DNA of 64,000 nt from Castor canadensis (GCF_047511655.1 NC_133387.1:24546353-24610352), one strand, 5' to 3'. Positions 1 to 11,473 are shown, counted from the stretch's first letter. Notes: generated by a model not told the origin, from the sequence alone. Program-made: numbers and translations.

Positions 1-240
1 AGCCCGGTGCTGGTGGCTCACACCTGTAATCCTGGCTACTCAGGAGGCAGAGATCAGGAGGATCATGGTTCAAAGCCAGCTCAGTCAAATAGTTCCCAGC
101 CCTATCTCGAAAAAACTACCACAAAAATGGCTGGAGTTGTGGCTTAAGTGGTAAAAATCGCCTGCCTAGCAAATATGAGGCCCTTAAGTCAAACCCCAGT
201 GACACCTCCACACACACCCCCACCCAAAAAAAAGAAAAAC
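1..240 (+). mobile_element. Composite SINE (B1-like + tRNA-derived)
   Basis: Left half begins GGTGCTGGTGGCTCAC and has the 7SL-type CCTGTAATCC and CAGGAGGCAGAG motifs; the right half has a degraded tRNA-derived CTCAAGTGGT..CCTGAGTTCAAACCCC unit and an A-rich tail. Reference description for the composite copies below; cut by the window edge. Confidence 0.85.
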
Positions 241-345
241 CCTAAGAAAGAGGGAAGTCTAAAGGATAATGACGAAGAAGGAGAATTTGACTAAGATCTT
301 GTAAGCACTTTTGTAAATGTCACACTTATATGTTAGTCCTACCAA
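241..345 (+). mobile_element. Possible L1 3' end fragment
   Basis: Purine-rich AAGAAAGAGGGAAG followed by TTGTAAGCACTTTTGTAA, resembling the 3' tails at 6.3 and 27.2 kb. Confidence 0.4.
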
Positions 346-460
346 AACAAAACGTACACCGCTGCTTTTAAGATTTAAGTTAGAATCATAAGCCATGAAA
401 AATGCAGTGGTCTCTCCCAACCACAAAAAGAAAAAAAGATTAGGAATAAAAGGAAAAAAA

Positions 461-676
461 TGCCAGTGCTGGTGGCTCTCGCCTGCTGCTCAGGAGGCAG
501 AGATCAGGAAGATTGGGGTTCAAAGCCAGCCCGGAAAAATAGTTCGTAAGACCCTATCTTGAAAAACCCATCACAAAAAAGGGGGCTGGTGGAGTGGCTC
601 AAGGTGTAGCCCTGAGTTCAAATCCCAGTACTGCAAAAATAAATAAATAAATACATAAATAAATAAACAAATAAAG
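461..676 (+). mobile_element. Composite SINE
   Basis: Both halves present, followed by an AAATA-repeat tail running up to the CpG island. Confidence 0.88.
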
Positions 677-689
677 GGAGGAGGGGCGG

Positions 690-1480
690 GAAGGAAGGAA
701 CCGATGCCACCCGCCGCTGGCGCCCACCTGTTGAACGGCGCAGGCCGCGGCCCCTGGCTGCAGCAGGAGCGTCCAGCGAGGACAGCAGATCACGTGAGCG
801 AAGGGGGACTGGGGACGAACCCCAGCACCCAGCTCTAGGCAGAGAAGGTTCGGGGTGGCCGGCGCTGGCTCGCCGGACAGCATGGGTGCCCCGGGGGTGC
901 CCTCCTGGACCCAGGACCGGAGCGCGCCACCTGCCCCGCCGCGCTGGCTGGAGAGTCAAAGCCAACAGCGCCCCAGCCGCCACCCGCGGAGCTCGCTCAG
1001 TGCCCGCCTCGGCCACCAGGGGGCGCGCGGGGCTCGCGCTGGGCCCGCGGCCCCGCCCTGGCGGCGAGGGAAGAGCTCCCCCCCCCATCACTACCACTGT
1101 GCTCGGGCTGGGGTGAGGGGACACAGCTCACCCCCACACACCCCGGGCCACGTCCCCAGCTCTCCTTTCGGGAGGGGAGGCACAGGAGGCAGAGCCGCGC
1201 CCCGCCCGGCCTCAGAGGAAGGCTCCCTGGAGGAGGCGGCTCGCGGGGCCCGGGGCGGGGAAGGGAGCGGAATGGTGGCTCGGGGCCACATCGCGCATCC
1301 TGGGGACCCGGCAAGGACGCAGGGAAGAGAGACGTGGCGGGGACCCGAGCGCTCCGGGGACCGGCGCCGAGGGGCAGGACGCAGAGAGGCGTGTCCGCTT
1401 CGGGGACAGCTCTGGGGGCCGCCCCTCCACGCGTGGACCGGGCTGCAGGTGGGCTCGGCGTTTGGGGTGTGCCTGAGGAT
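690..1480. other. CpG island of unknown transcript
   Basis: GC-rich, CpG-dense block immediately after a SINE tail. It contains open frames on both strands, but none has recognisable protein features or a clear partner exon. Possible donors are GCAG|GTGGGC at about 1450 (plus) and GGTGAGC near 1127 (minus). It may be a promoter or an orphan island. Confidence 0.7.
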
Positions 1481-1668
1481 GCAGCAAGAGATTCTCGGAA
1501 CAGGGCTTTTTGCCACCACTGCTCCTGCCGGGACTCCTGACCTGTGGGCATATTTATGTGACATACAAAGAATAGTTTCGATCATGTAAACCACTGCTTT
1601 AAAATTTGCTTTCTGTTATTTCAGCTAGACCCAAACCTTAAATGATTAGATAAAAATGACTGGAAACG

Positions 1669-1757
1669 AGTGCGGGTGTAGCTCAGTGGTTGAGCTCTTG
1701 CCTAACACTGCCCAAGGCCCTGAGTTGGATCCACAGAACGGCAAAAAAATAAAATGA
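1669..1757 (+). mobile_element. tRNA-derived SINE monomer (ID-like)
   Basis: GGGTGTAGCTCAGTGGT and a TTGGATCC B-box-like motif, then an A-rich tail. Confidence 0.8.
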
Positions 1758-2187
1758 AAGGACTGGAAATAACAGTGGAATGGGTAATACTGTCCCCTTT
1801 CTGTCTTCCATTCTGTCATTCTAGCTTTGGCTGCCATTTGCAAGGTCATCTCATGGTCCAAGATAAGCTGCTGGAGCTCCAGAAATCATATCTCAAGTTC
1901 CAGGTAGCAGGAAGAAGGGAAGAGGCAAAGGTACTCAGCTCCTAGCTGACAGCTCCTCCTGGAAGCCTCTTCCATCTTTCCTCTTACATCGGCCAAAGTG
2001 AGTCACATGACCACACCTTGCTTCAGGACAGTCAGGAAGCAGGGCACATTGTCCCCTTGAATAAAATTGAGGTTCTACCAAAACTGTATGTGGACCTTTT
2101 GGAACCAGTCGAGGCAAATCAGTTCTTTAAAAAAAAAGGTACACATCATATATATGTTCAAAAACTACCTATAAGAGATACCCACTG

Positions 2188-2525
2188 AGCCGGGCACAGT
2201 GGCTTACATCTATAATCCCAGCTGCTGAGGAGGGGGAGACAGGGAGGACTGAGGTTTAGGCCAGCTGTGAGAACTCATCCCAACCAATAATAAACTGGGA
2301 GTGGTGACGTGCCGGTCATCCCAGCCATGCAGAAGGTGGAAATAGGGAGGTCAAGGTCCAGGGCGGCCAGGGGAATAAATGCAGATGCTATTTGAAAAAT
2401 AAGGAAAGAGAAAGGAAGGGCGGAGGTAATGGGGTGGCTGCCGCTCAAGTGGTAGAGCACTTGCCTGGCAAGCCCAAGACCCTGAGTTCAAACCCCAGTA
2501 CCCACCCCCCTCCCCCCAAAAAAAG
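2188..2525 (+). mobile_element. Composite SINE with a long middle
   Basis: B1-like half at 2190-2280; the tRNA-derived half ends in CCCAGTACCCACCCCCC and a C/A-rich tail. Confidence 0.8.
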
Positions 2526-2694
2526 ATATGCACTGAATTTAGGGATGAATTTGTTTCAAAATAACCCAAGGGAAGGAAGCCGCGTAACAAAATGATGAAT
2601 TAAGATGAACCATGTGTCTACGGTTGCCGAAGGGGGTGGTGGTTACACCGGAGGTAATTAGACCGTTCTCTCTGCTTTCGAATCAATTATAATT

Positions 2695-2886
2695 CTTTTT
2701 TGGCGGTACCAGGGTTTGAACTCAGGGTCTGCACCTTGAGCTACTCCACCAGCCCTTTTTTGTGATGATTTTTTTCTGAGATACGGTCTCTCGAACTATT
2801 TCCCCAGGCTGACTTTGAACTGCAATCCTCCTGATCTCTGCCTCCTGAGTAGCTAGGATTACAGGCGTGAGCCTCCGGTGCCCAGC
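2695..2886 (-). mobile_element. Composite SINE
   Basis: Reverse-oriented: tRNA-derived half first (GGTTTGAACTCAGGG), then the B1-like half ending GGTGCCCAGCT. Confidence 0.88.
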
Positions 2887-3090
2887 TGGTACTGGGTTTT
2901 GATCTCAGGGTCTCACGCTTGGAGGGAAGGCCTTCACCCCTGACCAACTCTGCCAGCCCTTATTCTGTTGGGTATTTTCAAGATAGGTTCTTGTGAACTG
3001 TTTGCCTGGGCTGGTCTTGAACCCTGATCCTCCTGCTCTCAGCTTCCCAAGTAGCTAGGATTACAGTGTGAGCCACCGGTGCCCAGCCTC
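2887..3090 (-). mobile_element. Composite SINE
   Basis: Directly abuts the preceding copy in the same orientation; more diverged. Confidence 0.85.
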
Positions 3091-3171
3091 GATTATAAAT
3101 TTTTCATAAAAGTTCTTTTAAGGTTCTACTTTTAAGTACTAAGAGCTATATTCTAAAATTTAGCATTGTAA

Positions 3172-3292
3172 AACAGGGATGGTAGGACACTCCTGTAATC
3201 CCAGCACTTGAGAGACTAAGACAAGAGGATTGTGAATTCCAGGCAGGCTTTGGCTATGTGGTGAGACACTGCCTCAAAAGAAAAACAACAGC
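3172..3292 (+). mobile_element. B1-like SINE monomer
   Basis: CCTGTAATCCCAGCACTTGAG and a CTGCCTCAAAAGAAAAA tail. Confidence 0.8.
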
Positions 3293-3858
3293 AGTCTGTG
3301 TGAGTTACTAACCGCTGACCTCAATCTCCAACTGGCAAAGATGGGTCAAATGCCCCATGATCCCCCGTCCTCCAGCAGGCCATGCCAGCAGCTAGACACC
3401 TCCACTGCCCACTGAAGGCACAGGGGACCCCAGCGCCCTGGTCCCAGCAGTTTCTGATGTGAGCAGACAGTGCGATGCAAGTGCAAACCAGGAGCGAAGG
3501 AGGCGCCCACATAGTGCCCTGTGCTCTTTCATCAGGAAGGGCCAGGCAGCGCACTGCCTGCAGGAGGTGGGGACACGCTGGCCCAGGATCAGCCTCCTAA
3601 GCAGAGGACATTTATCCAGCCAGAAGAGCCTGAGCTGAGGACACTGGATCAGGAGACTTTGCTCAGGCTTGCCACCAACTGCCTGGCTCAGGGAGGCTGA
3701 GGGAAACTGGGAATTTGCACCTATTGCTGTCCCTAGCAAAGGACGGTGTGGACCACAAAGTGTCACTGTGGATAATAACAGAAACGACAGGAGCAGTGGC
3801 TAACAAGGTCACGTTCCCTGCCCCAAGCTACGGGCTTCACTTACATTAAGACTACAAG
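3293..3858. other. Unique sequence, no gene seen
   Basis: A minus-strand open frame of 124 codons crosses it, but there are no splice-site partners or domain features. Nothing else is supported. Confidence 0.5.
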
Positions 3859-4115
3859 GCAGAGGGGCACCGGTGGACGCCTGTAATCCTAGCTACTCAG
3901 GATCAGGCTGATTGAGGTTCAAATCCAGCCAGGCAAATAGTTCACGAGACCCTATCTTGAAAAAAAACCCATCACAAAAAAAGGCTGGTGGAGTGGCTCA
4001 AGGTGTAGACCCTGAGTTCAAACCTCAGTACCGCAAAAATAAATAACAATAATAATAATTTTACAAATAAATAAAAAGGGCTGGAGGCCCTGACCTCAAA
4101 CCACAGTACTACTCA
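3859..4115 (+). mobile_element. Composite SINE plus short tRNA-half remnant
   Basis: Full composite to about 4076 with an AATAAT-type tail, then GGGCTGGAGGCCCTGA.. remnant. Confidence 0.82.
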
Positions 4116-4546
4116 GAAGAGCAGTGAGAAGATGGAACTGACAGCCCATAACCCAGTCAGACCTAATAGTCAGCACAGAACACACACACAGCAACACAAT
4201 GCACTTTGTTCTCAAACACACGTGGACACTCTGGGACATGCCATCCTTAAGCCGGAAAGCAAGCCTGGAAGCTTCAGAAAAAGATTGAAGTTGTACAGTA
4301 TGATCTCTGATCAGAATGGAACGATATTAGAAGTTAGTAACAGAAAAAAGTTTAATTTATGAATACGTGGACATTAAGCAGTAATAAAAATAACCTGTGA
4401 GTCAAAGAATAAGCCACAAGGGAAATGAGGAGATGTTTTGAGAGGATTGAACATGAAGTACAACGTGGCAAAACTTAGGGAACGCCCTGAAGCAGTAGCT
4501 GGGGGAAAGCTGTAGCAGTCCATGCCCACGTGATAAACCAAGAAAG

Positions 4547-4616
4547 TGCCAGGTGTGGTGGCGCACACCTGGAATCCCAGCACTTGGGAGGCTGAGGCAG
4601 GAGGCCTGTGAGGGGA
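4547..4616 (+). mobile_element. B1-like fragment
   Basis: GCCAGGTGTGGTGGCGCACAC start and GGAGGCTGAGGCAGGAGG; 3' half missing, joined to L1 sequence. Confidence 0.8.
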
Positions 4617-5237
4617 GGGATCATAGATCAGTATTTAAGCTTCCACCTCAAGACACTAGAAAAGGAAGAAAGAATGAAGCCCCAAGCAAACAGAAGGAAA
4701 CATGGATCTGAACATGGATCTGAACAGAAATGGATGAAACAGAGGACAGAAAAACAAGGCAGTCACACCAGAATTTGTTTCTGTGGGAAGACCAGCGAAA
4801 TTGACAAACCTTTAGCTAGACTGACCAAGCAAGAAAGAAAACGAAAAAAAATCCTCAAATTACCAAAATCAGGAATGGAAAAGGAGACATTAATTACTAT
4901 TGACCTCACATAGAGATTAAAAGAGCTGTGAACAAGTGCATGTCAAGAAACCACATGACGACGTCCTGCAAAGGCAAAACTACCCAAGAAGAGATTTGAA
5001 AATCAGAATAGACTTGTAACAAAACTGAAATTGGAATTTTGAAGTTACCCACAAAGGGTTGAGGCCTACCCAGCCCCCGCTTGATGAATTCTATGAAATA
5101 TTTGAAAAATTCATACCAATTTCTGACACTTACTAAAAAGCAAGAAACTAAGCATTTCCCACTCATCCTACGAAGCTGACACCAAAGCCAGAGAAAGATA
5201 TTATAGTAAAAGAAAACTCCAGACCAACAACTTAATT

Positions 5238-5449
5238 TATTTAGCAGTGCTGGGTGTTGAACTCACAGCCTCCCACTTGCTCGGTAGGGGCTGTACTACT
5301 TGAGCCACTCCACCAGTCCTTTTCTGTGTTGAGTATTTTCAAATAGGGTCTCTCAAACTATTTGCCCAAGCTGGCCTCCACTCAAGATCCTCCTGACCTC
5401 TGCCTCTTGGGTAGCTAGGATTATAGGCTTGAGTCACTGGCACCCAGCT
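5238..5449 (-). mobile_element. Composite SINE nested in L1
   Basis: Reverse-oriented, tRNA-derived half then B1-like half ending GGCACCCAGCT. Splits the L1. Confidence 0.85.
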
Positions 5450-5689
5450 CCAACATTTTTTATGAATATAGGTGCAAAACTCCTGAATGAGATATTAGGA
5501 AACGGTCACTGCTAGCATATTAACGGTATTAGATACCACAACCAAGAGGGATTTCTCTCTGGATTGTAAATTACTGCAACACGTATAAACGAATTAATGT
5601 AATACACCATATTTATAGAATAAAGGACCAAAGCTCATGTGATCAGCTCAACAAGTGCAGAAAAGCATTCAACACAGTTCCACACTCCT

Positions 5690-5842
5690 TTTTCTTTCTT
5701 TCTTTTTCTTTTTTGAGACAGTGTTACACCAAGTAGCTCAGGCTGGCCTTGGCCTTGAATTTGCTGTGTAGCCCAGCCTGGTATCCTCCAGCCTCCACCT
5801 CCCCACGCTGGGATTATAGGAGTATACCATAATGCCCAGCTC
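5690..5842 (-). mobile_element. B1-like SINE nested in L1
   Basis: T/C-rich tail then TTTTGAGACAGTGTTAC and GGGATTATAGGAGTATACC; second insertion in the same L1. Confidence 0.82.
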
Positions 5843-5938
5843 CTCACTCCTTTATGATAAAACACTCAACAAACTATGAATATAAGGGGCGTTTGTTTCT
5901 CACCTCAGTAAAGGGCATCTATATAGTTTCTTGCTTTC

Positions 5939-6026
5939 TTTTTTTTTGGTGGAACTGGGGATTGAACTCAGGGTCTCATGCTTGCTAGGCAGGCATTCTA
6001 CTACTTGAGCCACTCTGCCAGCCCCA
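5939..6026 (-). mobile_element. tRNA-derived SINE monomer
   Basis: GGGGATTGAACTCAGGGTC..GAGCCACTCTGCCAGCCC after a T run. Confidence 0.85.
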
Positions 6027-6053
6027 GTAAAGGGTGTCTATAAATACACTCAC

Positions 6054-6282
6054 GGCCAGGCACCAGTGGCTCACGCCTGTAATCCTAGCTACTCATGAGG
6101 CAGAGATCAGGAGGATCACAGTTCAAAGCCAGCTCAGGCAAATAGTTCAGGAGACCTTATCTCCAAAAAACCAACGTTAAACAGAGCTGGTAGACATGAT
6201 AGAGCACCTGCCTAGCAAGTGTGAGACCCTGAGTTCAAATCCCAGTGCTGCCAAAAAATTAAAAAACAAAACAAAACACATT
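6054..6282 (+). mobile_element. Composite SINE
   Basis: Well-preserved copy with both halves and an AAAACAAAAC tail. Confidence 0.9.
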
Positions 6283-6430
6283 GTAGGGGAGGGGAGTAAA
6301 GGAGAAAGAAGGAGGGGATGAGTCTAACTAAAATATACTGTAAGCACATATGTAACGTATATTCAACTATAATATGCTAATGAATTTTAAAAATGAAAAT
6401 GGTGATAGATAAAAAAGAAACAGTCATAGC
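6283..6430 (+). mobile_element. L1 3' end fragment
   Basis: GGGGAGGGGAGTAAAGG purine tract followed by TGTAAGCACATATGTAA, the same layout as the L1 tail at 27.2-27.35 kb. Confidence 0.5.
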
Positions 6431-6501
6431 TAGGCTGGAGGCGTGGCTCAAGTGGTAGAGTGGGGCTGAGTTCAAACCCCAGTCCCACCCCCCAAAAAAG
6501 A
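6431..6501 (+). mobile_element. tRNA-derived SINE monomer
   Basis: GGAGGCGTGGCTCAAGTGGT and GAGTTCAAACCCCAGTC. Confidence 0.82.
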
Positions 6502-6534
6502 AGACTGAGCCATATCACCTTACTACAATTAATT

Positions 6535-6790
6535 TTTGTTTGTTGTTTTTTATTTGTTTGTTTCTGTTTTTGTGATTTTGGTGGTATCAGAGTTTGAACT
6601 CAGGGCTCTAACACTTGAGCCATGCCCTAGTCCCCTGTTTTGTTTTGGTTTTGAGACAGATTCTTGTTCTGCAGCCGAGGCTAACCTAGATCTCACGTCA
6701 TGGCTCAGGCTGGCCTGGAACTTGAGATGATCCTGCTTCAGCCTGCTGAGTGCTGGGATTACAGGTGTGTACCACCACGCCTGCTCTGCA
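6535..6790 (-). mobile_element. Composite SINE
   Basis: tRNA-derived half followed by a B1-like half ending TACAGGTGTGTACCACCACG. Confidence 0.82.
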
Positions 6791-6989
6791 TTTCTTTTTT
6801 ACATCCATGCTTAATGGAACATTATTCAGGAATGAATCCTATGTTTCCTTTTTCATTCTTGCAAACACTGAGAAACCTCATCCACATAGACCCCACCTTC
6901 TTAGGTGGGATGGAAAGTATTTGATACAGCAGTTTTAATCAAGTCTTCGATATCTTTCTGAATTATAGCCCAAATCATAATCTATCATC

Positions 6990-7081
6990 ACTTTTTCCTT
7001 TTTTGGCAGCACTGGGGATCAAACCCAGGGCCTCACACTCATTAGGCAAGTCCTCTACCACTGAGCCACATACCCAGCCTT
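6990..7081 (-). mobile_element. tRNA-derived SINE monomer
   Basis: GGGGATCAAACCCAGGGCC..ACTGAGCCACATACCCAGCC. Confidence 0.83.
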
Positions 7082-7337
7082 CACAAGTGTTTTTTAAAAA
7101 TCTACCTGTGCACAAACAAATCTATTCAGTTCTCCTGTAATTTTCTGGAAACAGAGAATTGGAAGTCACCTGATTTGCAAATCATTTTTTTTTAACTCAA
7201 CCTCTCTAGCAAAATTCCCTTTGTCAATTTCTGAAAATACACCAAGTAGCTGTTAATCACACTTACGCTAACCCTTTCACTTACAGGAATCTTGCTTAAC
7301 CTAACATCCAGAAGGGTTAGGAAATGAAAAATAATGC

Positions 7338-7412
7338 CTTTTTTTGGCAGTTGTGGGACCTCTTGCTGGCTAGACAGGTGTTCTACCTCTTGAGCCACTC
7401 TGCCAACCTAAA
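7338..7412 (-). mobile_element. tRNA-derived SINE remnant
   Basis: TTTTTTTGGCAGTTGTGGG..GAGCCACTCTGCCAAC. Confidence 0.7.
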
Positions 7413-7680
7413 TATTGTTCATTTTAATATGCTTTTATTAACAGATGGTTATCAAATGTCTTTATCATTTATTTCATATGCATAAGTACATAGTGTATTT
7501 TTTCAAAACCTTGGATCTACAGATTAGGCTAGTCAGGTTATGGAAAATAACCTGCTATGTAACTCAACTCAAATGAATTTTCAAATTATCAAATGAATTT
7601 TCCTCATTATTAAATGAATCAACCAAATCAAACTTATTTTCTGCCTGAAAAAGTCTGACTCTACTTTTTAATTTAAATAA
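7413..7680. other. AT-rich sequence, no gene seen
   Basis: A short imperfect tandem repeat of TCAAATGAATTTTC units occurs near 7568-7620. Otherwise featureless. Confidence 0.5.
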
Positions 7681-7683
7681 ATG

Positions 7684-7760
7684 CTTCAGGAGATTGCAGA
7701 TTGCAGAGCACTTGCCTGGTAGAGTCCTGGGTTTGATCCCTTACACCAAAAAAAAAAGAA
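7684..7760 (+). mobile_element. tRNA-derived SINE monomer
   Basis: AGAGCACTTGCCTGGTAGAG..GGGTTTGATCCC and poly-A. Confidence 0.75.
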
Positions 7761-7772
7761 GTTATTTCCTTT

Positions 7773-7888
7773 CTATTTTTTTGAGACAAAATTTCACTAT
7801 GTAGCTTAGGCTGGCCTCAAACTCTCCATCCTCACGCCTCAGCCTCCTAAGTGCTGGGATTACAGGTGTGTGACAACCCAGACCACAG
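7773..7888 (-). mobile_element. B1-like SINE monomer
   Basis: TTTTTTGAGACAAAATTTC..TGCTGGGATTACAGGTGTG. Confidence 0.85.
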
Positions 7889-7912
7889 TATCATTCTAAA
7901 AATACGATTTAG

Positions 7913-8115
7913 AGCGGGCGCCATGGCTCATACCTATAATCTTAGCTACTTGGGAGGCTAAAATTGGGAGGATCACAGTTTGAGTCCAGCCTTGGCAAAC
8001 AGTTCAAAAGACCCCATCTCCAAAATAACCAGAGCAAAATGGACTGGAGGTGTGGCTCAAATGGCAGAGCGCCTGCTTCTGTAAGTGTGAAGTAAGTACA
8101 TACACACATGTATTT
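7913..8115 (+). mobile_element. Composite SINE
   Basis: B1-like half well kept; the tRNA-derived half is truncated after GCGCCTGCTT. Confidence 0.8.
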
Positions 8116-8297
8116 AGCTGGGCATGATTTAAAGAATGATACAAACCCAGAATATGTATCAATAACTAATTATTGAGGGAGTAAGGAGGATGGTTCTGAT
8201 GAGAATTCGAAGAATGAAGGCTCACGTGTTCAACCAAAGAAGTAGTGAAACCGGTTTGCTAATTAGTCTTTCGGGTTTTGTTTTGAGACAGGGTCTT

Positions 8298-8518
8298 CTA
8301 TTTTTTTGGTAGTACTGACATTTGCACTCAGGGCCTTGTACTTGTAGGCAGGTGCTCTGCCTCTTGAACCACGTCCCCAGTCCTTTTTCTTTGGTCTTTT
8401 GAGTCAGGGTCTCACTATGAACTTTCAGTAGAACCAGGCTTGGCCTCAAGCGTATGATCCTCCTGCTCCAGCCTCCCTAGTGCTGGGATTATAGACGTGC
8501 CACACCATGCCTAGCCCC
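8298..8518 (-). mobile_element. Composite SINE
   Basis: tRNA-derived half then B1-like half; both diverged. Confidence 0.8.
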
Positions 8519-9730
8519 AGTTTTTAAGATGTTGAGATTTCCAGTCATGATTCACAAATTCTGGGTGGTGCACTAGTGTTCAGGAAAGTGGGGGAAGATA
8601 TCCCAGCTGGGGAAGGGTCCCAGATGGAAGCAGAAAGACTGGAACAGCAAGCATAGAAGGAAAATCACAATGAGGAGTTGTTCCCGTCCCTGTGGCTAAA
8701 GGAGGGGAGGGGTTGGGGTGGAGGGGCAGGCAAGGCCAGGAGGCAGGAGGCACAGCAGAGCAAGGGGAGGAAGCAGGACTTGATCCTGAAACATGAACCA
8801 TGAATGGTCCCAAGCAGGGACCAAGATGGCCAGGCAATCATGTACACAGCCATTGATTCTGTCACACTGTCCAGGAGAGGATGACTTTGACTTGGACCAC
8901 CATAAAGGCCAGACAGATGTAGGGCTGCAGAAGATCCGAAGGGCTTATGGTGACACAGGGTGAGGGAGAGGCAGGGGAAAGATGGCTCTGCAGTGACGCA
9001 GCTGCCAGGAATGCAGAGGTTGTGGGAGCAGGTTTGGCCTGGTAAGGACAGGAGCCCTGGGGTATACAGTTAGCTGCCCAGGTATGAGGCTGAACGATTC
9101 AACCACTGTCTCCCATCTGTAGGTGCCTTAGCAGGGCAGGGCAGGTGCTAGAGGTGAGGGGTACTCTTGCTAGGTACCCAGAGTGCAGCAGACAGGAGCC
9201 CCTGAGCCGCCACGGAGATAGTCACTACTCACTTGCCACGGGGCCTCAGAACTGGGCTAACATGGGGCATCTCCCCCCGCCCCTCATCCCCTCTCCTCTG
9301 GCTCACCTCTCAGAAGCTTTGTTTGGCCAGGCCTGGCCTCTGGTCCTGACATCTGGGGACATGACACTAGGCAGTGGGTCAGAACTCCAGGCCCTTGTGA
9401 AAACCTCAACCAGAAAAGAGCACTCTGGTCAGGGGTCCCTTGCCCCCTGACTCATACCATGTCATAGTCTCCTTCCTGTCGTTGTAAAAGAATACCTGAG
9501 GTTGGCAGTTCTATTTGGAGCAAACTTGGGGCAGGATTAAGGCCACAGGTGGGCAAGCTTCCTGAGAAGTGAGGGTTCCTCTAAAGTCACAAACTAGTCA
9601 CCCTGCAGAGCCTGGGCTGCTCCCACCCTCCTTTGAGTGAGGTCTTCCCACTTCTCCCTTTAGTCTCCTACCTTCTCAGTGTCCTCAGGCTACCCTAGTC
9701 CCTCACCTGCTCCACCCACCAGGTCCCTCC
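8519..9730. other. 3' flank or 3'UTR of the novel gene
   Basis: Unique GC-moderate sequence with no SINE. No canonical polyadenylation signal was found on the minus strand. Chance open frames of up to about 100 codons only. Confidence 0.5.
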
Positions 9731-9880
9731 CTATCCCCCCAAGCCCTCCTTCCTGCACAGGTCTCTCCATTCCTTCACCGATGGCCTAATTCCTGGTAGT
9801 GTTTTTTTCCTCCAGTGTGATATGTGTTCATGGAGTGAGGCCTTATCTCTCTTGGGGAGAATTACACCTAAGGACAGCTG
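9731..9880 (-). CDS. Novel gene, terminal coding exon 7
   Basis: 150 nt including the TAG stop. The acceptor is CTGTCTCCAG|CAG (a NAGNAG pair, so the first Q may be optional). It reads QLSLGVILPKRDKASLHEHI, then SHWRKKTLPGIRPS, and ends VKEWRDLCRKEGLGG: basic and tryptophan-containing. No AATAAA or ATTAAA is seen in the next 1.2 kb, so the 3' end is undefined. Confidence 0.55.
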   Translation of the reverse strand, partial: QLSLGVILPKRDKASLHEHISHWRKKTLPGIRPSVKEWRDLCRKEGLGG

Positions 9881-11473
9881 CTGGAGACAGGCCACAGGTC
9901 CAGGACAGAGCATAGGCCTCTCAGGGGACATCTCAGAGCTGCTGTGGAAGTAGGAAGTGGTGGGTCCAGGGGGAGAGGCAAAGCCCTGCCCAGGAAGGGG
10001 AGAGGAGCTTGCAGGCCCAGGTGGGGTGAGAACCCCTGCCTCTGATCCTGGGGAGTTTGGGGGTAAGAGCTGTGCCTGCCAGCCCTGGCCTGACCCTGAG
10101 CTGCAGCTCCCCGACCCTACTCTCCCCAAATCCTCTCATCCCCCCCCAAGCCTGCTTGGCTAGGGTGTCCCAGCAGGAGTTCCCTGCTCAATGCACCTGC
10201 AGGGATCAGGCCCCATGGCCCTACTTCAGAGAGGGCCTATGAACAGACTTGACCACTTCCATGGGGAAACTGAGACCCATCCCAGAAGGGCCTTGCACCC
10301 CAGCAAAGGTGTTCTAATAGGCCTTCTGGACTGTTCCCTCACGCAGAGGTGGGGAAGCCTGTGCAAGAAGTGACCGTGTGAACAAACACCCAATGCTTGG
10401 TTGGAGGAGAGATCACCTGTTTGCATTTCTCTTCATTTTGACACAGTGGCTGAGGACGCAGGGAGGTGTATGAAGGCCCCGCCAGTGCAGGGTGGAGTCT
10501 GAGGCAGGGGCGCCCAGACTCAGGTTACTATCCCCCTCTGGAAACAGGGCACAAGGCCAGAGGATCAGTGACCATTACTAATGCGTGTGCTGGCTGTGGC
10601 CAAGCGACCATCTCAGCCTCTCCAGCTGGGCCCTGAGGAAGGGCCAGGAAGCACTCAGAGCGTGGGGTCGGCCTGAGGCTCACGATCACCACCAGCCCCG
10701 GCAATGACCCTGGGGAAATGCTGAGGACAGCCTGGGGCACAATCAGTCCCCACAGCCTGAGAGCTCAGATCAGAAAAAAAAAAAAAAGGGGGTCGGGGCA
10801 GGGGGCAAGGCGGAATCTCAGCACAGTGCTTTTGTGGCATGATCCCTGGTCCCCAGGGCTTCCCAGGACACATCTGTGCCCAGCTGCCTCCCCTGGTACT
10901 AATTCCTCCACAAATTTGAATTTCATTTTTGCAAGGGAAATGGCCGGCGTCCTGGCCAGGGCCTCCTCCATCATCCCATGGCGCCCAGCACATTGACAAC
11001 CACTCTGCTCTGCGCAGCCCTCCGATGGCAGCTTGCTTCTCCCTCTAGACAGGATAAGGTGCTCCCTGGATCCTTGGGCATAGGGCTTTCCTGGGTTGGG
11101 CCTCAGTTTCCTAACCAGGCTCTCCCTGATGCATTTGGGTTTATCAGTCTGTTTGTGTGTTGGTCTGTCTGTCTATCCCCTGCCTTGCTGCAGAGAACTA
11201 AAGTTTGTACACAGGGACCAGCTTGGTCTTGCAAGGTACACAGGACACTATCACTGCCCTGTGTCACTTGCGCAGTGCCGTGTGTACAGACAGCTCAGCT
11301 GACTCACTCAAGGCCAAACAGAACTCACCAAGGATGTGTGCCATTCTTGTGGCCAGCCCAGGGCTCCTTCCACCAGGCTCAAATACCACCCCATGAATAA
11401 TCTGCGCTAGCTGGCAGTCACCCCTCTTCTCATCTTCCTGGAACTTCGACACCGGCCTCTCTGCTGCTCTGAC
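9881..11473 (-). other. Novel gene intron 6
   Basis: Unique sequence with a short poly-A at about 10.77 kb and a possible MIR remnant near 10.24-10.29 kb. A minus-strand open frame near 10.77-10.97 kb was considered as an extra exon but lacks good splice sites. Confidence 0.45.

Larger units (their letters stand above)
4617..5925 (+). mobile_element. L1 ORF2 fragment, broken by two SINEs
   Basis: Translated pieces resemble the endonuclease/reverse-transcriptase linker and RT domain of L1 ORF2, for example EIDKPLARLTKQERKRKK at about 4.8 kb. The sequence resumes at 5450 (an RT-like region with GFLSGL-type remnants) and at 5843. Frames are broken by stops; inactive. Confidence 0.8.

Noticed and set aside
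855..1589. 244-codon plus-strand open frame in the first CpG island
   Set aside because: Low-complexity G/A/P/R-rich translation, with overlapping long frames on the other strand, as expected of a CpG island.
1669..1757. tRNA-like A-box and B-box motifs (here and at many similar sites)
   Set aside because: They are tRNA-derived SINE units with diverged stems and A-rich tails, not tRNA genes.
1..8500. UBE2H terminal exon
   Set aside because: Expected from synteny, but no frame resembling the acidic UBE2H C terminus was found on the plus strand.
10765..10974. Minus-strand frame beginning MMEEALARTPAISLAK
   Set aside because: Protein-like at first, but it ends in a poly-F run from a poly-A tract and has no good acceptor or donor.
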